Source: Hawksworthiomyces lignivorus
Lineage: Eukaryota; Ascomycota; Sordariomycetes; Ophiostomatales; Ophiostomataceae
DNA length: 64,000 bases
Assembly: GCA_002917075.1 (NCBI GenBank)
Contig: NTMA01000115.1
Span: forward strand, 1-64,000
Direction of reading: 5' to 3'
The notes under the pieces were generated by a model. It had not been told where the DNA came from, did not search any database, and saw only the letters and a program-made list of their open reading frames with translations. The position numbers were made by a program, and so were the translations under genes. Below, in pieces: positions 45,986 to 55,490 of this stretch. Each line of letters starts with the position of its first letter. Within the stretch, counting starts at the first letter, position 1.

Positions 45986-47293
45986 TAACCACTCACCCCC
46001 CTCACAGAATCATTGAGCCTGCTAATCCACCCACACCTTTTTCACTCCTTCTATTTCTAACTAATATCCTGACATTCTACCAGCTAATTGATCTGAATCA
46101 GCTACCTGCTTTAAAATTGTAGGAATCTCATCAACCCATTTGTTAATGGTAGATTGTTTTAGAGTATCCCAGCCTTCCTCAGCCCTGTTTTTTAAGTCTT
46201 CGTTGTCCCATATTATGGACTGTCTTTGAACGTAGTCTTTCGCGACGAGCCATGCGTGTTCAATAGGGGCCAAGTCTGGCGATCTAGAACAGTTAAAATA
46301 GTGTCGCAAGTTGTTGTTCTGTTTCCAAGTTCGTACAATATTATCTTTGCCTGTACCATGTCCTGAATCATTATCCTCTTCAAGGACAAAATTATAACCT
46401 TGACGAAGCCAAGAGCCAACAATTGGCTCTAGAATCTGATCTCTGTATACTTGAAGGCTCATCTTCCCATTTGTATTTCCTGGTACATTATACCAGTAAA
46501 GAGGACTTTTGAAATCGTATCCAATTGCAGCCCAAGCATGAAGATTCTTGAGATTTTTTGGTGGTGGTTTTCTTTTTTCAATCACACAGTCTGGATCTTG
46601 ACGTTCCCATGGCCTTCTTGTAACCCAAACTCTTCCTTTTAATCCCCATGTAAAGTGTGACTCGTCAGAGAACCAAACATGATGCCAGTCCTCTTTTCTT
46701 GGATACCGTTCGAGCATAATTCGGCAGTATTCTTGTCTTTCTTTTGCGGCTTCGGGTTTGATATATTGTTTTTGTATCGCTTGACAACGTCTAAATTTTC
46801 TTTCTTTTAGTTTACGACGAACAGTCTCTCCAGACACCTCAATGTCTAAACCAGCTTCTGCCGGGAGATCCTGCCATCGTAAAACACGAGAATCATATCC
46901 ATTTGATACAATAAAATCCTCCAATATATCAAGGTCTGCTTCTGTAAGTTTTGGCTTTCGACCGCGTGTCTCTTCGTATGTATGAGGGAAGGTACGAGTG
47001 TTGCGAGTTCGTAAAATCCTCCAACCTGTAGCCTTAGAGACGCCTTCTTGACGGAAAATATCGTTATGGGAGTAAGCAATATGCCTTTTATCGAGATCGT
47101 CACAAACCGCTAAAATTCGGGTTCTTATTGGTGTTTCTTTCTCTTTCATGGTGGTTGGTGGTGATAGTAGGTAAGAAGGATGGATTAGTGGAAGAATAGA
47201 GAGAAATAGAGTATATAGGGGGCGAAAATAGGGGGCGAAAAAAGGTGTGGGTGGATTAGCAGGCTCAATGATTTTGTGAGGGTGGTGCCACTA
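45986..47293 (-). mobile_element. Intact Tc1/mariner DNA transposon
   Basis: Inverted repeats of about 50 bp flank a full transposase gene. The left end reads CTCACAGAATCATTGAGCCT and the right end, reversed, CTCACAAAATCATTGAGCCT. Both continue into GCTAATCCACCCACACCTTT. Each end abuts a TA (45986-45987 and 47292-47293), the usual Tc1/mariner target. Size is about 1.3 kb. The only non-identical positions in the repeats are close to the outer tips. Confidence 0.88.
46061..47149 (-). CDS. Tc1/mariner-type DDE transposase
   Basis: A 362-residue uninterrupted frame from an ATG at 47149. The N-terminal third has two helix-turn-helix-like segments for binding the inverted repeats (HNDIFRQEGVSKATGWRIL and VSGETVRRKLKERKF). 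The DDE triad is readable as FSDESHF (Asp about 162), LEEDNDSGHG (Asp about 259) and SPDLAPIEHAW (Glu about 297). This gives about 37 residues between the second Asp and the Glu, slightly longer than the DD34E of classical Tc1. It cuts and pastes the element by recognising its ends. With no stop and well-matched inverted repeats it may still be active. Confidence 0.93.
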   Translation of the reverse strand: MKEKETPIRTRILAVCDDLDKRHIAYSHNDIFRQEGVSKATGWRILRTRNTRTFPHTYEETRGRKPKLTEADLDILEDFIVSNGYDSRVLRWQDLPAEAGLDIEVSGETVRRKLKERKFRRCQAIQKQYIKPEAAKERQEYCRIMLERYPRKEDWHHVWFSDESHFTWGLKGRVWVTRRPWERQDPDCVIEKRKPPPKNLKNLHAWAAIGYDFKSPLYWYNVPGNTNGKMSLQVYRDQILEPIVGSWLRQGYNFVLEEDNDSGHGTGKDNIVRTWKQNNNLRHYFNCSRSPDLAPIEHAWLVAKDYVQRQSIIWDNEDLKNRAEEGWDTLKQSTINKWVDEIPTILKQVADSDQLAGRMSGY

Positions 47294-47325
47294 TCTTACA
47301 GCGTCTGTAGAAAGACAGCCAAATG

Positions 47326-48745
47326 TCAAGCGCTCTTGTTCTTCCCACGCCTCTTTTTCGTGTTTAGAGGATCCCTGTTCTCTTCAAGGCCTGCTCTCTG
47401 CTTGTCCGCAACGTCGCTGTGCTTCCTCTTCCTGTCTGCTTTGCAAGGCTTGGCCTCATGGGCTCCTCCGTTGTCGACAGAAGATGCGGGCTGTCTGATG
47501 CAGAGCAGAGAAAAGCTTTCCCCTTCCTGGCCGGCCGAGCTGCTCTGGCCTGCGCCCTGACCGCCCGGCCCGCGCCGATGGCGTGTGTCCCGGACAGCGC
47601 CCGCAAAGCGGGCAGCAAAAGTCTTGTACGGCCGAAACTTGACGCGTTGTTGGTGGATGTCTATGGACGCGCCCAGCGGGGGCGGCTTCCGGGGATCGTC
47701 GAGCTTGGCAAGAAACGCGGGGGTGACGTCGGTTGCGGAGACGGTTACGTGTTTCCCTTCGTACACTGCAACGGCGACCTGTGTCATACCAAGACGTGTT
47801 ATTACAAGCCAGAGCGTGGGTCTCAAAAAAAAAAAAAAAAAGAAAGGAGGGGGGAGCGTATATATAAGTGGGCGGGCTGTCTTACCGAGATGTCCTGAAC
47901 TTCTCCCGTAGGCGAAGTTTTCTCCCTGTCGTCATCATTCTGGTCCGGATGAGGCGCTTCTGCGGTGTCCGTATCGTCATCATCATCCTGGTCCGATCCA
48001 TAAAGCTCGGCCAATTCCTCTTCACGTAGCCTCTGTGACTAAACAAAAGCAATACAGACAACGGCAATATACGGGTCTGACATAGAAGGGGACGTTAAGC
48101 GACGGCGCGTTTTCGAGACTGCCTTTGATCTCCGGCGAACAACTGTAACGCTTCTGTCGACTAGTCGCTCGCGCATAAACTTGATCTCGGTTTTGTCGAG
48201 AAAGTAAACCCCTAGTCCAAAACAGACCACATAACCGACATGACAGAGCGGCCGTCGTTCATAGAAGAACTTGATCTCCTCACTACAACAAGACAGATTA
48301 GATTTGCTTAGAAGCCCTTACCCAACCTACAATGTTCAGGCAAAAGGGGACTCGAGAATAGGGACAACCGCACGCACTCATCGCATCCGTTTTCAACGAG
48401 GTATCGACTATGCAGAAGATCAAAGGCTATGGCCTGCTTGCAGCGCTGGTGGAGTTCTTCCGCCAGTTCCACTTCGTCTTCTGGAAAAAGCGGGTACCAG
48501 GCCAGGTCGGGCGGCTCCGGCGCCGTCGGCAGCGGCGGCGCTGGCCGCTTGCGCGGGAGGAAACGGCACTGCAGCAGGGCGGGCTGGCGGTGGTCCCAGA
48601 GGAGCGGCGGCACAAACAGGCGCTCGCGGTTGTGCCGCACCAGCAGCTCGCTGACCGAGCGGTCGTTTGCTTCTTCGAACAGCGCCTCGATAGAGCGCCT
48701 GACATCGTCGTCCCCTGCGGTACGGTCTTCGGCTAGAGGATCCAT
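47326..48745 (-). CDS. Multi-exon hypothetical protein
   Basis: Proposed exon 1 is 48745-48378 (ATG then DPLAEDRTAGDDDV, ending NGCD), with GTGCGT donor and TTGTAG acceptor into exon 2 from 48282 (EEIKFFYERRPLCHVG). At least one more intron must remove the TAG near 48020 before SQRLREEELAELYGSDQDDDDD; its donor is unclear. Another intron (donor GTAAGA at 47885, acceptor ACACAG) leads to the last exon 47778-47326, VAVAVYEGKHVTV. The protein has an acidic central stretch and a basic C-terminus ending KKRRGKNKSA, consistent with a nuclear localisation signal. I do not recognise the family. Exons 2-3 boundaries are tentative. Confidence 0.5.
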
Positions 48746-49705
48746 GGCAAGGAGAATTGCGGAGTGTTGCAAACACAGCGGCTAGGTGGTCGAACATCTG
48801 GGAAGAGCCGAGACTGAGAATTGCTGGGACGCAACCGAAATGGTGGGTTGTGGGCGTCAGAACAGGAGCAATACTACCCACTAAACAGGTTGAAGCAGAA
48901 GCAGCACAGGAATCTGTCAAATTAGGAAATTTCTTAATGACAAGATTCGTGTTTGATTTTATACTGAGATGACGCTAAGTCCGTATCCAACAGTTAACAG
49001 CAGGTAGACTGAATTGTACTCCCTTGCTTCGCAGGATCGTCTAACTCTGCAGTGAGGGCAATCTGATTATCTTTCAGCCCTCCGAGCAGGACACCGTCTC
49101 TATGGTAAGCTCCGACTGAAGGAAATATGAGATTAGACTTAGAAGACAGTTTTTCTCAGCATTATCACAGCTAGGTCATATCACTTTTTTGTTCACTTTC
49201 CTTCGTAGACAATTCTCAGCCCCAAAGCTAGGAGGCCGTGAAATATTAGCTAAGCTCAGTCCCTTTCCACCCGACTCTCAGAAACCCTAGCGGCATTATC
49301 CAGTGGTCATTCCCCGTGATTAGAGAAACTACGGTGTAGGATATGAGGGCAGCAGTATAGAAATAAGGTATAATAAACTCGTTGCTTTGCGAGAGAGTGA
49401 GGTTTAGTCGGCGGCCAGTTTGGCAAAGCAAACGAAGGGAGGCAAGGAAACTCATCCGGGCTGTAACGCATCAAATTGCTATTTTCCAATAAGTTTAAGA
49501 ACACGACAGTAGGTATGGAAACTTTTCCAGCAATTACTGTGATCACAAGGAACCAAAATGGCCACAACTACTGGCAAGAGGCAGAAGCTAGGAGCTATCT
49601 CATCTTTTATGGGCCTACACTCAGCTGTTCCTGCCAGCTCATATGTTCTGTTCTTCATCTTCACGAGAGCCTCTCGCCGCAGCAAAGCGCTCTGCTACCA
49701 GCCGA
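48746..49705. other. Intergenic, contains copy 1 of a direct repeat
   Basis: Region between two minus-strand genes. The only notable structure is the repeat at 48975-49150; no gene is supported. Confidence 0.45.
48975..49150 (+). repeat. Direct repeat R2, copy 1
   Basis: Shares with 53565-53765 the blocks TGAATTGTACTCCCTTGCTTC (one base dropped in quoting is avoided here by giving TGTACTCCCTTGCTTC), GACACCGTCTCTAT and AAGCTCCGACT in the same order and orientation. Identity is about three quarters by eye. A shared AGCCCCA and GGCCGTGAAA lie further downstream of both copies. Confidence 0.65.
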
Positions 49706-51935
49706 TTATTTCTCTTTGCTATCCTGATCGCCAGAGCCGTGCCCCTCGAAATCATGGTCCTCGTCGCTTTCTCGATCTGCTTCCTCATCATCAACGGACT
49801 GCACGTACGCTCGTAATTTGGGGTGCTTGGTGTCGGCAACGTCCAAGACCGCCAGGAGATCACCCGGCTGGGTGACTGGTATAGACTGCGTTCCGCGCGA
49901 CCACGTACCAATTCTTGTGCCTTCGTGAGCCATCCTCTGCAGCTGCAAGGCATCGGTGGTGGCCCATTCGAGCTTTGCAAACTGGTAGCGACCCGTGCGG
50001 GTTAGGCACCATTTTAGCACCGGCCCAAATGTATAGGAGAAAATAATAATGAATGCGCCGATGATGAATATACAGGCCAAGCCGAAAATACTAACGGAGA
50101 CAAAACCATAGGCGATAATTTTCTATACGTGTGTGTTGGTTAGTCTTGGTCTACGTTGTTGATATTAGCCAAAAAGATCTATAGCGTCTTCTTACCTGGC
50201 TTGTGCATTCTGCTCTTTGAGCTGCAGTCTCATTTAGATACTGGACTGCTTCAGAAGAGTACCCTCGATCCTTATATCCTATTATTGATTGTAGGAATAG
50301 GTACTGAAGATAAGCCATTGCTGTCGCATGCCAATGCTGTACTTCAAGCTGCCACTGGTTGTCCGGTAGAGGACCAAGAATCGGTCCGCTCAGCTTATTT
50401 CTCGCCACGAGGATGCGCGTGCCCAATAGTTGAAGAGGGTCGTAGAGTCTCCTTTCACGATTAACAGTCGTGGCCCATCGCGCAGTCAACCAATCTACAT
50501 CTTCCTCTTCGACCACGGCGTGCAGGAGCTGCCATTGCGAGTCGGCGGAGCTCTGCAGCGGCGTGCATTTCCGCCCGGCCACACCAGTATAGCAAAACTG
50601 CTCCTGCTCGCGGCAGCCCAGTGGCGAGCCCGGCTCGCTCTGCCGGAAAAAAGTCGTATTGCCCCAATTGCTCGTAAACTTGAGCTTGTGTATTTGCGTC
50701 GTGTTCGTTGTCTCGCCGTACCATCCATCATTAGACGGATCTGTAAAAAGAATACGGCCCGAAGTCAAAAAGAAAATAGAGACTATGCCATTTTCCAATT
50801 TCAGACCTGGAATAGGGACGAAGCTAGAATACGGCGTCTCGCGGCTACCGTTCCACCAGCGAGCGTAATGCAAGCTATACAATCTCGTTAATAATTCATT
50901 CTTGTAATTAAACAGAGTAGATAAGTATGAAACACACCGAATGCTGAAATCATGAACCGTATCGACGGCATTGTGTGTTAATTCTTCGATATCAGGATAT
51001 ACGTTATTGGATAATTGAGTTGTGTAATTTACAGTAATGCTCTCGTCAATGTTTTGTAAAGGACCATAATAATATGTAGTATATGACTGGTTTGACTGAT
51101 CGTATGTGCGGAATCTATAACCCTCCGTGGCCAGCGGTGCACAATGCACCGTCCTTCGAAACTGAAATCGCTGGTTTGGTGGAGAGTTGCGACCGAAGTC
51201 GTCGTTGCTGTCTAAGAACCCGGTGTCTATGAACAGATTTCCGTATGCATTTTTGCACATCTTGACGTCGAATGGGCAGCTCGCGTTGGTATCCACAACC
51301 GACGGAACCATTTGTTTTTTTACATAAGTATTACAGCTAACACCAACAGCGGGGCCCGAAGGGATAGACGAGTAACACTGGCGAGCATAGCTTTCTGCCG
51401 CTATCATACTCTCGGCCAACATTGTGCCTACTGTGTCGCCGTAAGTACTCATGTTGTTGGTGGGTCGCAGGATTGAACAACCTTCTCCTGACATCAGCAC
51501 TTCGCTGCTAATAATGGTAGCGACTCGCGACGAAAAGCCACCCGCAAGAGTAAAACCAGTAAAAGAGGTCAGCGCGACAACCATCGGTAAAAGCAGCCGA
51601 GTCCAGACGTGTTCCGCGTTGAATCTCCAGGAAACACCCATGTTTACGAGCGTCCAAAGTGCACTCTCAGGATTAGGCGCATTGCGCAAAAAGGCCTGTC
51701 GTTGATTGTGGACGCCATCGCGAGGGCTGTCTTTCGAATAAACATGGTGCAAAATGAGGCAGCCTAGCCTCCAGAAGCGCGTACCGACGAGGGCCACGAA
51801 GAAGGCGATGAAGGCGATCAGCAGATTACCATCTTGGCGAGTGAGTGTATAGGTAGCTCCTAGCACCCGCCCTCTTGACCAGTCAATCCACGCCCCTAGG
51901 TAGACGCCGTTGGCGGTTGCCGAATCCACGGCCAT
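49706..51935 (-). CDS. Large multi-pass fungal membrane protein, uncharacterised
   Basis: Exons 51935-50196 and 50122-49706 (donor GTAAGA, acceptor GTATAG) give 718 residues from the ATG of MAVDSATANG. Helices: LLIAFIAFFVALVGTRFW (about 38-56), LLLPMVVALTSFTGFTLAG (about 112-130) and, in exon 2, IFGLACIFIIGAFIIIFSY. Between the second and last helices lies a large, presumably extracellular domain with many cysteines and N-x-S/T sites. The C-terminal tail is acidic. The layout is like the gene at 12988-14995 and the DUF3176-like fragment at 35703, all fungal multi-helix proteins with unknown role. No transport or enzyme motif is visible. Confidence 0.85.
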
Positions 51936-53852
51936 GATCTTGCACAGTCTCGATGGCGCCGGGGATGAAGAGGGGATGTCAGTCGGCGCAGTGCAAAATG
52001 CATACTGGAACTTTTTGCACAAGTGGGCAGAAGAAAAGAGGCCTAGAGAGTCCAGCGAGTTCCCTCAGACAGATATCGGGTATTTCATGCTGCGTATTTC
52101 GGGTTCCGTGGGTGCGAGTATGATCGCCGGCAATAATGCCATCCGTTAGATTGAGGCACAGCTCCCGCATGCTACTGTTGGTACCGGGTAATTCAGTAAT
52201 TGCATCCAACATGTTTTCTGGGATTAGCCACTCAAAATACCCCTAATACCTGCGGGAGGGAAAGGAGCGCTCTTCTGCCAGCAGGTGCAGACAAGCCAGA
52301 CCAACTCTGTACATTGGTTGACGAGCGAAAGCACACGCTGAAATATGCATGGATCGCCATGCTTTTCGGCACCGACAAAATTTGTTTGGCGCGATGATCT
52401 GCTGTCACAGCAATCTGGTAACAGTTAACGTTGTCACTAATTATCACCACGTTAGGTCGCAGGACCGCATGGCAAGTGTTGGACGCCTTTGAGACCATCT
52501 TATGCTTCATAGACGTCATACAGCTAAATTTGGCTTATTGTTCTCCTTAGTGGCCCTTACGTCCCCTATTATCAGTTTCCTACCTTCCGAACTTTCACCA
52601 TTTGGCAATAGTTCTGGTGACAGATTGGTGCCTTCTGCACGTTGAGTCGTCAACTCTCACTATGTGTATGGCTCTCTCACGATAAGCACCTTGTCCTCCA
52701 CTTGGAGCGCCGTTTGTACGTGCAACACCCATTTCGTTTGGGCATGATTTGCACATCTTCCAACTGCATTGTGCGGCCGCTTCTTCTCACGGCAGTCTAC
52801 AAGCTTAGCTTTTTGCATTGCTATGACATTGGTGCCGCATCACCGTGCCAGGTGCTGATAAGGCGAAAGCTCTACGAGGAAAGTGGTGCGCCACGTACTC
52901 CATATCACATCTTCTCGTAGTCATATTCAGCTTTCACAATCTATTGATTCTTCACACACAAAAAATCAGAAGGTCAAAGACGGTAGATTCAGCTAACTAT
53001 GTAAACTTCTTCTTCAGCGCGGTGGGCCACTACCATTGCCAGCGCCAGGTTGCCAATTAGAAGACTCAGGTACTGCTGTAGGCTGCAGATCGGTTGTAGG
53101 CGTGCCTGTGCCTTGCATGTTAGTGAACAGTATAACATATCTTCACGGGCTGGCCCACATACACAGAGGCGCAGCCTGAGCGCTATGCCAAAAATACTGA
53201 TTAATGTAGGCATAGATCTCTACAGCCTATATCTCTTGAGTTGTTTAGAACACATTCACCTAAGTCAATGTTGTTACACTGGCGATGTTGCATACAATAC
53301 AGGGATACGGCCGACAGCCTGTCTAGTTTGAGCCATATAGGTGTCTCTGCTTCAGCCGGTGGAGATAATATTGAGATGCGCTCTGTGAAACAGGACCATG
53401 GATGAATGGCACGCTGGGTGGAGAAAAAAATTGAACAACATTGTTTCTTAATGCAAAAGCATTATTGTGCGAGAAATCCAGTTGTGCGATGACTGCAAAC
53501 TGAAGAGCACATACTGGGGAAAATGAGTGTTGCACTAATTATATTTTCTGGTCTCAAATCCCTACCTAACAGTCAACATAAACTAAATTGTACTCTCTTG
53601 CTTCACCGGATCGCCTAATTCTGTAGTGATGACAGTCTCCTAATGTCATATTATGCTAATCATTTCAAAATTCAGATGGCCTTTGAACTCCCCGAGCATG
53701 ACACCGTCTCTATAGCAAGCTCCGACTAATCGAAATATGGGATTGGATTTAGTAGACAGTTCTTTGCATAGGCGGAGAACAAATGGATTTGGAGCCCCAG
53801 CAAAGACACAAATCTAGTCTCCTGGCCGTGAAAATGGAGGAACAATACCAAT
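51936..53852. other. Intergenic, contains copy 2 of a direct repeat
   Basis: Almost 2 kb without a recognisable gene; only scattered short frames. The repeat at 53565-53765 is the sole structured element noted. Confidence 0.45.
53565..53765 (+). repeat. Direct repeat R2, copy 2
   Basis: Second copy of the segment at 48975-49150, slightly longer because of an insertion around 53640-53690. Same orientation. The pair brackets the membrane-protein gene at 49706-51935. Confidence 0.65.
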
Positions 53853-55490
53853 TCAGTGGAATTTTGTGTCACAAAGACATCGTCCAAGGATCGGTGACAA
53901 GTAGTCGGTTAGAGCTGCAAGATGTCTAGAGAACAGCAGGAGGTTCTCTGCTCGTTTAAGTTCGCCTTTCAACTGTAGCAACTTCCGCAATTCACCCGAA
54001 ATAGTTTGCACCTGGGAGATACGTTCTTGGTAATACGATGCATCCTTGTAAAGTTCAGTGCTGTTGTGGAAGACTGCTTTCCAAAGTGGATTGTTGTGAA
54101 TTTCAAAGCCCGTGCGTGATTCTAGGCGAGCTGCCCAGGTAAATATCAAATCAATAAAATCTAGAAATTCTCTATGGGCTTTAAAATCATGATCTCTGGT
54201 TGCCAGGTTCCCAGAAGAAACCACACCCCATGGATAACAGATTGGCGAGAGTTTTTGACTTTATCGATTATGGCTCCTTCGATTCTTATCAGATTCATGC
54301 TGTTGGCTACAAAAGCTACACAGCATGGATGGAACATGCCTGTCTGATAGGACTTAGACAGCCCAACTTTCAACTTTGTTTTTCCCGTATGATATGCTAG
54401 CCAGTCTGGAATCCACGAGAGCCGATCTTTCAGGCCTATGTGATACCCGATTCCCGAAAGTTCTAGCAACTGAAATGAGAACTCAGATTTCAAAGTGTAC
54501 ACTGTTGCTTTGATGGTGACCTCAGTTTCGATGCAGCTGGCGTCATAATTAACAGAAATACCTTCATCTACTTGTTCTGTCTTTGTTGCCAAGCCCAGTA
54601 TTCCGTAGACGTGATCTCCCAGATCTGAGCTTTCGAAATAAACCGTTTTTAAGAGAAGTTCGTTCAATGGTAGGCCGTCGGGTTTCTCCATCAGCTTAGA
54701 TCGAAATTGCTCCATGCAATTCATATTTGTGATGGACTTTTGTAGACGATTAATTAACCTTGGCTGTAGTGCTACTGATGTGTGTGCTGCGGCAAACAGC
54801 GAAAAAGACTTTGCTAAATTTATGAAATCCCTTTTCTCCTTTTTCTATGGAAGTTCCTCTTCGCCGAACTTGATGACCATTTCCTTGGCCAGCGAGACTT
54901 CTTGAACTATCCAAGTCCGGAAAAAGAAAACGTTGCCAAGAAGAACAGCAACCGACCGAAGTCTCGGATGCAGGTCTCCATTATCAAGCGCATCGGCTAT
55001 GTTGACTGCATTCTGATCTTCATTATCTCCTATAAACTGCTCAATGCATTCTCGGAGACAGGACAGACTGCCGGATATGGTTGGCATTTTTGGGTCGTGG
55101 CTGAGGCATCCGATAACTCGTTCGGCAGACCTATATGTGTCCTTCATCAAGAGAATTTGCCATTATTTTTCTTTCAGATCCGCCTGGTTGATGCAAAGCG
55201 TATCTACCCATAGTAGTCGCTTGCTCTGGCTGCGTTGCAGACTACAGAGAATCTCACCAAACGGATCCGAAACGTTAAATCTCTGGCCATCCAAGAGGAT
55301 AGGAATCCGCGTGTTCGCAGCCCACTTATGTGAAATGGCTTCGAAGGGCGGCGCTTCCGCAACTGGCGTCGAAATGAGACTAGCGGTGAGCGGTCCGTAC
55401 TTGTTTGGTGAGTCTAGCAAGAGCAATCGAATCTCGAAAGCATTTTGGTCTAGGAGTTTGTATTTGTACAGGCTTGTAGGGCCCGAAAAA
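53853..55490 (-). pseudogene. HET-domain protein pseudogene
   Basis: The frame opens near LYKYKLLDQNAFEIRLL (about 55480) and carries the HET domain. Visible blocks are FEAISHKWA, RLLWVDTLCINQADLKEK, then an in-frame TAA at 55163-55165, then LLMKDTYRSAERVIG and FRTWIVQEVSLAKEM. A TAG follows at 54845-54847 where Trp is likely. Further on comes DLGDHVYGILGLATKTEQ, and a frameshift near 54215 moves the C-terminal 120 residues into another frame. A TAG also precedes the first homologous residue and no good ATG is found. HET proteins mediate heterokaryon incompatibility and cell death; this copy is most likely dead. Confidence 0.8.
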
